A stretch of DNA of 33,717 bases from Ruminococcus flavefaciens (GCA_002373775.1 DFJW01000019.1:1-33717); one strand, 5' to 3'. Positions 1 through 7,520 are shown, numbered from the stretch's first letter. Notes: generated by a model not told the origin, from the sequence alone. Program-made: numbers and translations.

Positions 1-120
1 TGAAACCGGAGCGATTTTGTCACCCGTTTGTCACCCTAAATTGAAAAATGCTAAGTTCTGACACATATTTCAAAAGGTCAATAAGAATTTGAATTTGCTA
101 AAATACGGCTATTTTTCGGC

Positions 121-273
121 AATTATACGCCGCATAGCGCAATGCTGTGGAATCCGCAGATCGGCTATACATGAATGGGCAACAACCCGATGGTCGGTGC
201 AACAGTTGCTTGCGCAGTTGCTGTTGAAGAGGCTATGAAGTTATTCATAATCGGCTATAATACGCAACATTAA
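121..273 (+). pseudogene. possible remnant of a small coding region
   Basis: One forward frame reads through 17 codons to a TGA at 172-174, then immediately ATG at 175 and 32 further codons to TAA at 271-273. The second part has a hydrophobic, Ala/Val-rich sequence (GATVACAVAVEEAM). There is no convincing ribosome site before the ATG, and I do not recognise the peptide. The strong terminator directly after the TAA suggests a gene end once sat here. It may equally be non-coding DNA; nothing else in 1-120 looks like a gene. Confidence 0.2.
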
Positions 274-311
274 AAGCTTCCGGCAGATCAATAATCTGTC
301 GGAAGCTTTTT
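272..311. terminator. strong bidirectional terminator
   Basis: AAAAGCTTCCGGCAGAT (272-288) pairs with ATCTGTCGGAAGCTTTT (294-310) with a single G-T wobble and a 5-nt loop, and T runs are present on both sides. It can end forward transcripts from the left and reverse transcripts from the 401-1119 genes. From 312 to 400 I see nothing further. Confidence 0.85.
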
Positions 312-400
312 CATCTGATAAATTTTTCTCTGGACTTCACTTTACCGGCTGTGCAGGAAGGCAGTCATAATGCGTTCACTGCTCAGCCATGAAATTAACG

Positions 401-625
401 CTATTCGTCTTCGTGCTGCTTAGGCTGCTGATTCTGATCGTTATTCATGCCAGAATACCTGTCAGCAAGCGACTGTGCCCCCTGCTGCTGGAGTTTCTTG
501 TTACGCGCCTTTGAAGAAATACTGTTCATCAGATTATCTACGCCGTCGTTTATCAGCTTTCTGATAACGTATAACACAACAACAAAGGCAATAATTATCA
601 ATACATAAATACTATTCCACCTCAA
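401..625 (-). CDS. small single-pass membrane protein, unknown
   Basis: A 74-residue protein with one N-terminal membrane helix (about residues 5-22, very Ile/Val-rich) and a polar, Gln/Asn-rich cytoplasmic tail ending in acidic residues. I do not recognise the family. The apparent start is TTG at 625-623, overlapping the TGA stop of the upstream gene as TTGA, so translation probably depends on re-initiation by the ribosome finishing the 622-1119 gene; no good Shine-Dalgarno site precedes it. The tight coupling implies a shared function with that neighbour, which is also a membrane protein. The start codon is the weakest part of the call. Confidence 0.6.
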   Translation of the reverse strand: MRWNSIYVLIIIAFVVVLYVIRKLINDGVDNLMNSISSKARNKKLQQQGAQSLADRYSGMNNDQNQQPKQHEDE

Positions 626-1119
626 AACAGGCTATGCTTAGTCTTGAAATTGATAGCCTGCTCCGTTATACTTGTGTTCGGGTCATACTGTAAGAATGCC
701 TTTTCGATAGCCGTGAGCATGATGTTGAAATCCATCGCATTTTTTGGAGTGCCCCTGTACTCGTCAAACTGTACAAGAGCGTACGCAAACATCAGTGAGC
801 CGTCGTCAGACCGCAGCCTGTCCAGACGTGCTGTCCAGCTCCTGCCCCTGTAAGTAACAGTGCCGGCGTAGTCGCCTGAGAAAGAGCAAACTCCTGTACT
901 CTCCACATTATTGGTAAGTGTCTGATAAAATCCCTGCTCATCGCTGATAAAGGACTTGAAGATTTGCTTGTTCTTGTAGAAATTATACTTTCTCTTGATT
1001 ATCTTGCCCTCCGCTGTGAGCTTTTTTACCTTAGTTACCCTCAGAAATACACCAATAGCAACGCAGGCTGCAAATAATAGTCCGCCAAATATAAATGCCG
1101 TTTTTAATGAATCGTCCAT
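622..1119 (-). CDS. membrane-anchored hypothetical protein
   Basis: A 165-residue protein starting MDDSLKTAF at 1119, chosen because AGAAGGAG lies 8 nt upstream; a longer frame starting at 1173 has no such site. Residues about 8-26 form a membrane helix, followed by a basic stretch (VTKVKKLTAEGKIIKRKY) that should be cytoplasmic, then a soluble domain of about 120 residues with many aromatic and Asp residues (SWTARLDRLRSDDG). I do not recognise the family. It is first in a two-gene operon with the small membrane protein ending at 401 and has its own sigma-A promoter at 1164-1192. Confidence 0.7.
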   Translation of the reverse strand: MDDSLKTAFIFGGLLFAACVAIGVFLRVTKVKKLTAEGKIIKRKYNFYKNKQIFKSFISDEQGFYQTLTNNVESTGVCSFSGDYAGTVTYRGRSWTARLDRLRSDDGSLMFAYALVQFDEYRGTPKNAMDFNIMLTAIEKAFLQYDPNTSITEQAINFKTKHSLF

Positions 1120-1163
1120 ATATACACACTCCTTCTGCACTTTTATGCTTTTAATATGCCTAT

Positions 1164-1192
1164 ATTGTATCACTTTTTTTCAAAAAGCACAA
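1164..1192 (-). promoter_or_regulatory. sigma-A promoter for the 1119-401 operon
   Basis: Read on the minus strand: TTGTGC (-35, 1192-1187), a 17-bp spacer and TACAAT (-10, 1169-1164) with an extended TG one base upstream. Directly behind the -35 is a perfect 7-bp inverted repeat with a 4-nt gap, ACTACAC-aatc-GTGTAGT (1192-1209), which could bind an activator or repressor. Confidence 0.6.
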
Positions 1193-1368
1193 CTACACAA
1201 TCGTGTAGTCTCTTCGATCTTTTATGCAAATATCAGGGAATACAGCGTATATCCGAGTGGATCCTCATTCTCTTTTTCTCCCGGAATTCAGGCTTCAGAT
1301 AGTCCCGGCATATTACCAGTTTGCAGTATTCAAGGCAGAAGCTGAGCCGTTGCACAAGGGTAATAACC

Positions 1369-1397
1369 TTGACAAATGTAAATCTTCATGGTATACT
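1369..1397 (+). promoter_or_regulatory. consensus sigma-A promoter before the DUF2325 gene
   Basis: TTGACA (1369-1374), a 17-bp spacer and TATACT (1392-1397). Around the start point lies the inverted repeat GTATT-N5-AATAC (1398-1412). The leader to the ATG is about 85 nt and ends in a second inverted repeat, AGTTAG-N6-CTAACT (1459-1476), directly against the AAGGAGG site (1477-1483). Both repeats suggest control. The rest of 1210-1368 shows nothing I can support. Confidence 0.8.
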
Positions 1398-1487
1398 GTA
1401 TTCAGTCAATACACAATCAGTACACGGGATCCTATATTCCGTTTTATTTAACACTATGAGTTAGTAACAACTAACTAAGGAGGAATT

Positions 1488-1772
1488 ATGAGCATAGTTA
1501 TCGTTGGCGGCAACGACCGCATGGCTACAAGATATCAGGATATCTGCAAATCATTCAATTTCAAATCCAAGGTATTCACTCAGATGCCTGCTGACTTTGA
1601 AAACAAATTAGGCTACCCGGACCTCATGGTGGTATTCACAGGTACATGTTCCCACAAAATGCTCAGCGGCGTCAAGAGCCGCTCAGAAAAGCACGGCATC
1701 CCGGTGGAGCACGTTCACAGTTCAAGCGTGAGTGCGCTGAAACAGCTGCTCAATAACTACAAGGGAAGATAA
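1488..1772 (+). CDS. DUF2325 family protein
   Basis: A 94-residue soluble protein matching the DUF2325 pattern: an N-terminal Rossmann-like start (IVIVGGNDRMATRYQDIC), a central strand (DLMVVFTGTCSHKML) and the characteristic C-terminal segment IPVEHVHSSSVSALKQLL. The biochemical role of the family is not established as far as I know. It starts at ATG 1488, 4 nt after a full AAGGAGG, and ends 1 nt before the DUF3793 gene, so the two are translated together. In related Clostridia I recall these two families occurring as neighbours, sometimes near flavodoxin or iron genes; that memory is not verified here. Confidence 0.85.
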   Translation: MSIVIVGGNDRMATRYQDICKSFNFKSKVFTQMPADFENKLGYPDLMVVFTGTCSHKMLSGVKSRSEKHGIPVEHVHSSSVSALKQLLNNYKGR

Positions 1773-1773
1773 T

Positions 1774-2370
1774 ATGTCTGAATACGAAAAAAACGATCTT
1801 GAAAAGGTTCTCGCTGCCCATACCGCCCCTGCCCTGCTCGGAGTAAAATGCGCGAATCTCGTTTCAGTGGCTATCAATAAAAATACAGTAACAGAATATC
1901 TCGCTGCTACCGCTGAGAATGCTGCTGCACACGGTCTGAAAATGGTGAGGCTGTGTCAGTGCCGGGAACGCACGCTGGTCTACGTTTATCATGAAAAACT
2001 CCTTAAAGCATGGCTTGACGCTAAGGACATGAAAGAATTCCTTATGAGCCGCGGATACCCTAAGAACGGATCGGTCAAAGAAATGCTGGATGTACTCGCA
2101 AGCCGCATGAACTGCGGGAATTTCCCGCATGAGATCGGCGCTTTCCTCGGCTATCCTCTGGAAGACATACGCGGTTTTATACACAATCGCGGCAGTAATT
2201 GCCTGCTGTGCGGTCCATGGAAGGTATACAGCGATGTTGAGCATGCGAGAGAGCTGTTCAGGAAATACGACCGATGCAGAGAACTGCTCTGCAATGGCAT
2301 GGAACAGGGACTTGATCTGTTTCAGGCTCTTAGTCTGTCATCCGGTGATCCGGAGCTTAAAACTGATTAA
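1774..2370 (+). CDS. DUF3793 family protein
   Basis: A 198-residue soluble protein with features I associate with DUF3793: an N-terminal HTAPALLGVKCANLVS segment, the phrase CRERTLVYVYHEKLL, and a Cys-containing C-terminal half (FPHEIGAFLGYPLEDIRGFI, then NCLLCGPWKVYSD). Cys residues in CLLCG might bind metal or be redox active, but that is inference. It follows the DUF2325 gene by 1 nt with AAGGGA as ribosome site. A hairpin at 2394-2420 could end the transcript, so the pair is probably separate from the Fe-S genes downstream, which have their own promoter. Confidence 0.8.
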   Translation: MSEYEKNDLEKVLAAHTAPALLGVKCANLVSVAINKNTVTEYLAATAENAAAHGLKMVRLCQCRERTLVYVYHEKLLKAWLDAKDMKEFLMSRGYPKNGSVKEMLDVLASRMNCGNFPHEIGAFLGYPLEDIRGFIHNRGSNCLLCGPWKVYSDVEHARELFRKYDRCRELLCNGMEQGLDLFQALSLSSGDPELKTD

Positions 2371-2393
2371 CTGATCTCCTATACCTGTATGCT

Positions 2394-2428
2394 GCACCGT
2401 TCCAATTACGAAAACGGTGCGGCATTTT
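2394..2428 (+). terminator. probable terminator after the DUF3793 gene
   Basis: GCACCGTT (2394-2401) pairs with AACGGTGC (2413-2420), followed by GGCATTTT. The T run is short, so termination may be incomplete. Confidence 0.5.
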
Positions 2429-2457
2429 CCGTATATAACACTTTTCTCAGAAAAAGC

Positions 2458-2486
2458 TTGCATTTTATGCGGAAAAATGGTATAAT
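2458..2486 (+). promoter_or_regulatory. sigma-A promoter and long leader of smsCB
   Basis: TTGCAT (2458-2463), a 17-bp spacer and TATAAT (2481-2486) with an extended TGG. Transcription should begin near 2493, leaving about 137 nt before the smsC start. That leader holds a perfect 8-bp inverted repeat TCCGGTAT-N7-ATACCGGA (2557-2579), a possible regulator site or RNA hairpin. I do not recognise a known riboswitch in it. Confidence 0.75.
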
Positions 2487-2629
2487 AAAAATGTTGTGCT
2501 GCGCATAGGCAGGCAATCATCATCAGGCACCTACTGTATACGTTCCAGCGGCTGCGTCCGGTATTGATCTTATACCGGATAACAGGCAGTATGTGCGGCA
2601 ACGAACATAATATTAAAGGAAGTTTTGAT

Positions 2630-3358
2630 ATGCTCGAATTGAAAAATGTTTCATTCATCGCTGAAGATGAAGGCAGAAACACCGAGATAATCCGTGATCT
2701 CAGCCTTTCAGTCGGTGATAATAAATTCGTGGTCATCACCGGTCCCAACGGCGGCGGTAAATCCACACTGGCAAAAGTGATAGCCGGTATAATGCAGAAT
2801 ACCTCTGGTCAGATACTTCTCGACGGTGAAGATATCTCCGGCAAGAGTATTACTGAACGCGCCCGCATGGGCATCGGTTTTGCATTCCAGCAGCCCGTCC
2901 GCTTCAAAGGACTCACTGTACACGATCTGCTCAGGATAGCTGCCGGCAAGCAGCTCACTCAGGCTCAGGCATGCGACTATCTCTCAGAAGTCGGACTCTG
3001 CGCCAAGGATTACATTGATCGTGAAGTAAACGCCTCTCTCTCTGGCGGTGAACTGAAGAGGATCGAGATCGCTACCGTTCTTGCAAGAAATGTAAGGCTC
3101 GCTCTCTTTGATGAACCGGAAGCCGGCATTGATCTCTGGAGCTTTAATAATCTCATCCGCATATTTGAGAAAATGCGCAACTCCGACAGCGGACGCACGA
3201 TCATCGTTATCTCCCACCAGGAACGCATTCTCAATATAGCTGATGAGATAATCGTCCTCGCTGACGGTCAGGTAATAAAACAGGGCACTAAGGATGAGAT
3301 CCTTCCCGAGATCATCGGCAAGGACTACGCTGTAAATGCCTGCCAGAAACTTGTGTAA
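2630..3358 (+). CDS. smsC: SufC-like Fe-S assembly ATPase (SmsC)
   Basis: A 242-residue soluble ABC ATPase that powers Fe-S cluster assembly with the SufB-like scaffold encoded next. Visible motifs: Walker A GPNGGGKST (38-46), Q-loop in AFQQPVRF (about 85-92), signature LSGGELKR (137-144), Walker B ALFDEPEAGID (158-168) and the switch His in VISHQE. The LSGGE followed by KRIEIATVLA, and DEPEAGID rather than DEPTNHLD, are typical of SufC. The start at 2630 is set by AAAGGA 9 nt upstream; upstream in-frame ATGs lack a site. No sufD, sufS or sufU follows, which points to the minimal SUF-like (SMS) system. Confidence 0.9.
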   Translation: MLELKNVSFIAEDEGRNTEIIRDLSLSVGDNKFVVITGPNGGGKSTLAKVIAGIMQNTSGQILLDGEDISGKSITERARMGIGFAFQQPVRFKGLTVHDLLRIAAGKQLTQAQACDYLSEVGLCAKDYIDREVNASLSGGELKRIEIATVLARNVRLALFDEPEAGIDLWSFNNLIRIFEKMRNSDSGRTIIVISHQERILNIADEIIVLADGQVIKQGTKDEILPEIIGKDYAVNACQKLV

Positions 3359-3370
3359 GGAGGAGACGCG

Positions 3371-4297
3371 ATGAAAGAAATGGATGCAGTTCAGAAGAGA
3401 CTGCTTCAGGAGGTCGCCGATCTTCACGGTGTCCCTGAGGGAGCTTACAATTTCCGTGCCAACGGTGAGTCTGTAGGACGTAATTCTACGGCTAATATCG
3501 ACATTCAGTCCAAGACTGAGGGCAGCGGTATAGATATAAGGATAAAGTCAGGAACAAAAAATGAAAGCGTGCATATTCCTGTGGTCCTCAGTGCAAGCGG
3601 ACTCAAGGAAACAGTTTACAACGATTTCTATATCGGGGACGACTGTGACGTGCTCATAGTTGCCGGCTGCGGCATAGATAACTGCGGTTCTCAGGACTCG
3701 GAGCACGACGGTATCCACCGTTTTTATGTAGGAAAGAATTCCAGAATACGCTATGTTGAAAAACATTACGGTTCAGGTGACGGAAGCGGAAAGCGGATCC
3801 TCAACCCTGTCACAGAAGTGTACATGGAGGAAGGAAGCACCGCTGAAATGGAAATGGTGCAGATAAAGGGTGTCGATTCCACTGAACGCACCACTATCGC
3901 TGAGCTGAAAAAAGATGCTAAGCTCATCGTCCGCGAAAGGCTTATGACTCACGGCGAACAGCATGCAGGCAGCATTTATAAAGTAATGCTGAATGAAGAA
4001 GGTTCAAGCGCTGACGTTGTATCGCGTTCTGTTGCAAGAGATACAAGCTACCAGAAATTCGATGCTTGTATCGTCGGCAATGCTCCTTGCAGCGGTCATA
4101 CAGAATGCGATTCCATTATCATGGACAGCGGAAGGATACTCGCTGTTCCCTCTCTGGAAGCAAATCACATCGACGCTGCTCTGGTCCATGAAGCTGCTAT
4201 CGGAAAGATCGCCGGTGAACAGCTCATAAAGCTCATGACGCTCGGTCTCACTGAGGCTGAAGCCGAAGAGCAGATCATAAACGGATTCCTCAAATGA
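3371..4297 (+). CDS. smsB: SufB/SufD-like Fe-S scaffold (SmsB)
   Basis: A 308-residue protein of the SufBD core family, the scaffold on which the Fe-S cluster is built with SmsC. It is far shorter than classical SufB (nearly 500 residues in E. coli), lacking the long N-terminal part. The family C-terminus is clear: CSGHTECDSIIMDSG, then AVPSLEANHIDAALVHEAAIGKI and a final helix TLGLTEAEAEEQIINGFL. Cys and acidic residues in the HTECD and VHEA segments correspond to the cluster-ligand region in SufB by family knowledge. ATG 3371 follows AAGGAGG and lies 12 nt after the smsC stop, so the pair is one operon ended by a strong terminator. Confidence 0.9.
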   Translation: MKEMDAVQKRLLQEVADLHGVPEGAYNFRANGESVGRNSTANIDIQSKTEGSGIDIRIKSGTKNESVHIPVVLSASGLKETVYNDFYIGDDCDVLIVAGCGIDNCGSQDSEHDGIHRFYVGKNSRIRYVEKHYGSGDGSGKRILNPVTEVYMEEGSTAEMEMVQIKGVDSTERTTIAELKKDAKLIVRERLMTHGEQHAGSIYKVMLNEEGSSADVVSRSVARDTSYQKFDACIVGNAPCSGHTECDSIIMDSGRILAVPSLEANHIDAALVHEAAIGKIAGEQLIKLMTLGLTEAEAEEQIINGFLK

Positions 4298-4324
4298 TCC
4301 GCAAAGTGTTATTACAATAGCTGA

Positions 4325-4363
4325 AAAGCCCGGAAACGATGCTTCATCGTTTCCGGGCTTTCC
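4325..4363. terminator. strong bidirectional terminator
   Basis: AAAGCCCGGAAACGATG (4325-4341) pairs perfectly with CATCGTTTCCGGGCTTT (4345-4361) around a 3-nt loop. It separates the converging smsB and GH25 genes and can serve both. Confidence 0.85.
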
Positions 4364-4382
4364 GCTTTAAGTGTGCCGTCTG

Positions 4383-5708
4383 TCACGGTTCATAGTACAT
4401 TATGTTCAGATCCACATCCCCTGCTATTCCGGGTATCCTTCCGAAACAGCTCGCCTGCCATATCGAATAATCCCCTTCATAATCCGTTTCATCCACAAAG
4501 TGTGCCAGCCATACCGGACGTGCGGCTTTTGAACTGCTGCTCCAGAAATTGTTAAGGAAATTCTTGCTGCTGTACAGCATGCTCCTGTATCCGTATTTTG
4601 AAAGCTCATCTGCAAAGGCACCGTATATTTCATTCAGGTCATGGATATTCATGCCATATTGCTGGAAATTTGAGAATTCCTCCCAGTCAAAGGCTATGGG
4701 AAGTTCAAGTCCGCTGCCGTCAAGCTGCTCGGCTATCCAGCGTGCGTGTTCCCTGACGCCTTCCTCTGTATTGTCGGTAGTGTAGAAATAGAGTCCCACG
4801 TCAAGTCCTGCCGCCCTCGCACGTTCAAGATTCTGCCAGAAATAATCGTCCATTACGATATGGTCGTAGTAATAACCTATCCTTATGAACACGAATGAGC
4901 AGCCTGCATCACGGACCGCTTCAAAATCCACATCGCCCTGCCATGTTGAGACGTCTATGCCGAATCTTATGCCTTCGCCGCCGTAAATGTCCATGAAGTC
5001 CTCAAACCATACTCTGTCGTTATTATCAGGAACGACCGGCTTTGACTCGGCAACGGTAATAGCGGTATCCCATGAAGTCTCATTGCCGGAGCTGTCCGTT
5101 ACATAACAGGTTATAGGATAGCTTCCGGGAGTATCAGGTGAGATGTCTCCGGAATAAGTCAGCACAGGTGAGCGGTCGTAGTTATCGGCAAAGCCGACAT
5201 AATTACTCAGGTCGAAAGGAGTTCCTGCTATGTGTACCGATGACCAGCCTGCATTAAGTACGACGGGCGGTTCATTGTCCGCGACGGTATAGCTCAGTTT
5301 CTTGCTGAATTCGTGGTCTTTGTACTTGTATTTCACGTTCAGTTCATGCTCGCCGGTTTCAGCAGTATCCACTTTATCATCAGGAGAAGACAGCTCCACG
5401 TTCTTATCAACGATAAGATCTGATAATGTGAGTTCGTCATACACTCCTACGACATCCATGCCCTCAAGGACGAGATCCTCAGGCGGCACCGGAACAGTCG
5501 TTGTAGTCGTGGTGGTAGTCTTTGAAGTGATGGTTGTCGTTATGGTCGATGTTGCAGTAGTGGTCGTGGTCGAAGTTGTCGTTTCAGATGACGAAGTCTC
5601 CGCTGATGATGCTTCCTCTGGTCTGCTGTCAGATGTGCTGCTGTTCTTTCCGCATCCGGTAACAAGTATCAGCAATGCTGCCGCCGCAGCCGTAAGATTT
5701 CTTTTCAT
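4383..5708 (-). CDS. GH25 lysozyme-like lipoprotein with Ig-like domain
   Basis: A 441-residue surface lipoprotein likely to cut the glycan backbone of peptidoglycan. Residues 1-19 are a lipoprotein signal (lipobox LVTGC, Cys19). A Ser/Thr linker covers about 25-75, then one or two beta-sandwich segments (ADNEPPVVLNAG to YVTDSSGNETSWD resembles HYR/Ig-like repeats) and a C-terminal GH25 barrel from IRFGIDVSTWQGDVDF to the end. GH25 catalytic acids are visible as Asp in GIDVSTWQG and the Asp-Trp-Glu of IAFDWEEF. The start MKRNLT at 5708 is set by GAAAGGAG; a frame extension to 5768 has none. It is a single-gene unit, divergent from the ABC-F gene. Confidence 0.88.
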   Translation of the reverse strand: MKRNLTAAAAALLILVTGCGKNSSTSDSRPEEASSAETSSSETTTSTTTTTATSTITTTITSKTTTTTTTTVPVPPEDLVLEGMDVVGVYDELTLSDLIVDKNVELSSPDDKVDTAETGEHELNVKYKYKDHEFSKKLSYTVADNEPPVVLNAGWSSVHIAGTPFDLSNYVGFADNYDRSPVLTYSGDISPDTPGSYPITCYVTDSSGNETSWDTAITVAESKPVVPDNNDRVWFEDFMDIYGGEGIRFGIDVSTWQGDVDFEAVRDAGCSFVFIRIGYYYDHIVMDDYFWQNLERARAAGLDVGLYFYTTDNTEEGVREHARWIAEQLDGSGLELPIAFDWEEFSNFQQYGMNIHDLNEIYGAFADELSKYGYRSMLYSSKNFLNNFWSSSSKAARPVWLAHFVDETDYEGDYSIWQASCFGRIPGIAGDVDLNIMYYEP

Positions 5709-5739
5709 AATTGCTCCTTTCGATTTGTTTCGCTTTATT

Positions 5740-5768
5740 ATTCTAACATATAACGACCTAAATTGCAA
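5740..5768 (-). promoter_or_regulatory. sigma-A promoter of the GH25 gene
   Basis: Minus strand: TTGCAA (-35, 5768-5763), a 17-bp spacer and TAGAAT (-10, 5745-5740) with extended TGT. Between this and the divergent ABC-F promoter lies GCAGCA-N6-TGCTGC (5790-5807), a perfect inverted repeat that could bind a regulator of both. Confidence 0.65.
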
Positions 5769-5820
5769 GTATCAGACAAAGCTCGACCGGCAGCATCTGC
5801 TTGCTGCTCATGCCAACTAC

Positions 5821-5867
5821 TTGCTATTTCTGTGATTATGTGTTATAATATTCTCATAACACATAAT
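5821..5867 (+). promoter_or_regulatory. promoter of ABC-F gene with a large palindrome
   Basis: TTGCTA (5821-5826), a 17-bp spacer and TATAAT (5844-5849) with extended TGT. ATTATGTGTTAT (5835-5846) is repeated perfectly inverted as ATAACACATAAT (5856-5867), so a 12-bp inverted repeat spans the -10 and the start site. It looks like an operator; most of it lies upstream of the start, so an RNA hairpin is less likely. CGGAGG follows at 5871-5876. Confidence 0.75.
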
Positions 5868-5880
5868 TATCGGAGGAAAT

Positions 5881-7482
5881 ATGATAACAGTATCAAATGT
5901 CAGCGTGCAGTTCGGCGGAACTACACTTTTCAAAAACGTCAACCTTAAATTTACAAATGGCAACTGCTATGGTGTCATAGGCGCAAACGGTGCAGGCAAA
6001 TCTACATTCCTGCGCGTTCTCTGCGGTGAACTCGAACCTGCTTCGGGAGAAGTCGTTATGCCGAAGGAAGAGCGCCTGAGTGTGCTCAAACAGGATCACT
6101 TTGCTTTTGATGAGTACACAGTTCTCGACACGGTAATAATGGGAAATGCCCGCCTTTATGAGATAATGCAGGAAAAGGACGCACTTTATGCCAAGGAAGA
6201 TTTTTCTGAAGAGGACGGTGTAAAAGCTTCCGAACTCGAAGGCGAATTCGCTGAACTCAATGGCTGGGAAGCAGAATCTGATGCTTCAAAGCTCATTCAG
6301 GGACTCGGACTTCCGGAGGACATACTCTATCAGCAGATGTCCGGTCTTTCCGGTAATGAAAAGGTAAAAGTCCTGCTTGCACAGGCTCTTTTCGGAAATC
6401 CGGATATAATCCTTCTGGACGAGCCTACGAACCACCTTGACATCGACGCTGTAAAGTGGCTTGAGGAATTCCTTTCCGAGTACTTCGGTACAGTTATAGT
6501 GGTATCCCATGACCGTCATTTCCTTAATAATGTCTGCACACATATTGTTGATATCGACTACAACAAGATTAAGATGTACGTCGGAAACTACGAGTTCTGG
6601 TATGAATCCAGCCAGCTCATACAGCGCATGATAAAACAGCAGAATAAGAAAAACGAGGAAAAAATAAAGGAACTGAAAGACTTTATAGCTCGTTTCTCTG
6701 CAAATAAATCCAAGTCCAATCAGGCAACTTCACGCCGCAAGCTTATCGAAAAGCTGACTGTTGAAGAACTGCCGGCATCAAGCAGGCGCTATCCGTTCAT
6801 CGGATTTGATATGGACAGAGAACTCGGCAAAGATGTGCTTCAGGTCGAGGGCATTTCAAAGACTGTTGACGGCGTAAAGCTTCTCAACAACGTCAGCTTC
6901 ACTCTCGGACGCACCGACAAGGTCGCTATTATAGGCGAGAGCGAACAGGCGATAACCATGCTGTTCAAGATACTTATGGAAGAGGAACAGCCGGATGAAG
7001 GCAGCTTCAAATGGGGCGTATCTGTCACAACTTCATATATGCCTGTGGACAACTCAGATTACTTCAACGGGTGCGAACTCTCTATCCTTGACTGGATAAG
7101 ACAGTATTCAGTGAAAGATGAGACCGAGACATACCTCCGCGGATTCCTCGGACGTATGCTCTTTTCCGGCGACGATGTGTACAAGCCTGTAAATGTCCTC
7201 TCAGGAGGCGAAAAAGTGCGCTGCATGTTCTCGCGCATGATGCTTTTCGGATCGAATGTGCTGCTGCTCGACCGTCCTACGAACCACCTTGACCTTGAGA
7301 GTATCACTGCTGTGAACAACAGCCTGATAAACTTCAAGGGAGTAGTACTCCTTGCATCTCACGACCATGAGATAATGCAGACCACCGCAAACCGCATCAT
7401 TGAGATAACACCTGAAGGATGCATCGACAGACAGGGTACTTACGAAGAGTTTATAGAATTCAAGAAGAATATGAACGAATAA
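5881..7482 (+). CDS. ykpA: ABC-F ATPase, YkpA/YbiT type, one ATP site degenerate
   Basis: A 533-residue soluble ABC-F protein with two ATPase domains and no membrane domain; the family acts on ribosomes. Domain 1 has an intact Walker A GANGAGKST (34-42) and Walker B LLDEPTNHLD (178-187), but an altered signature LSGNE (156-160). The linker KKNEEKIKELKDFIARFSANKSKSNQATSRR matches the YkpA group. Domain 2 keeps signature LSGGE (440-444) and the switch His494, but its P-loop reads GESEQAITM (352-360), without the Lys, and the catalytic Glu after Walker B is Arg465 (LLLDRPTNHLD). All three changes belong to one composite site. ATG 5881 follows CGGAGG. Confidence 0.88.
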   Translation: MITVSNVSVQFGGTTLFKNVNLKFTNGNCYGVIGANGAGKSTFLRVLCGELEPASGEVVMPKEERLSVLKQDHFAFDEYTVLDTVIMGNARLYEIMQEKDALYAKEDFSEEDGVKASELEGEFAELNGWEAESDASKLIQGLGLPEDILYQQMSGLSGNEKVKVLLAQALFGNPDIILLDEPTNHLDIDAVKWLEEFLSEYFGTVIVVSHDRHFLNNVCTHIVDIDYNKIKMYVGNYEFWYESSQLIQRMIKQQNKKNEEKIKELKDFIARFSANKSKSNQATSRRKLIEKLTVEELPASSRRYPFIGFDMDRELGKDVLQVEGISKTVDGVKLLNNVSFTLGRTDKVAIIGESEQAITMLFKILMEEEQPDEGSFKWGVSVTTSYMPVDNSDYFNGCELSILDWIRQYSVKDETETYLRGFLGRMLFSGDDVYKPVNVLSGGEKVRCMFSRMMLFGSNVLLLDRPTNHLDLESITAVNNSLINFKGVVLLASHDHEIMQTTANRIIEITPEGCIDRQGTYEEFIEFKKNMNE

Positions 7483-7487
7483 AATAT

Positions 7488-7520
7488 GCCGTCCGGACTT
7501 ATGAGCCGGACGGCAGTTTT
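7488..7520. terminator. bidirectional terminator between ABC-F and sirtuin genes
   Basis: GCCGTCCGG (7488-7496) pairs with CCGGACGGC (7506-7514), with TTTT on the forward side at 7517-7520 and an A/T run on the reverse side. The two flanking genes converge here. Confidence 0.8.

Noticed and set aside
1477..1490. DtxR or IdeR iron box at the DUF2325 leader as a firm call
   Set aside because: The half-sites share TTAG/CTAA, but the 6-bp gap does not fit the standard DtxR operator, so it is kept only as a hypothesis.
2493..2630. Riboswitch in the smsCB leader
   Set aside because: One hairpin is clear, but I do not recognise any known riboswitch core.
4383..5708. Phage lysin and prophage remnant
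   Set aside because: The GH25 protein has a lipoprotein signal and a linker and no holin or phage genes lie nearby.
5302..5835. 177-codon forward frame opposite the GH25 gene
   Set aside because: It is a Val/Ser-rich shadow of the antisense Thr linker, with no ribosome site; the GH25 frame has a lipobox and catalytic motifs.
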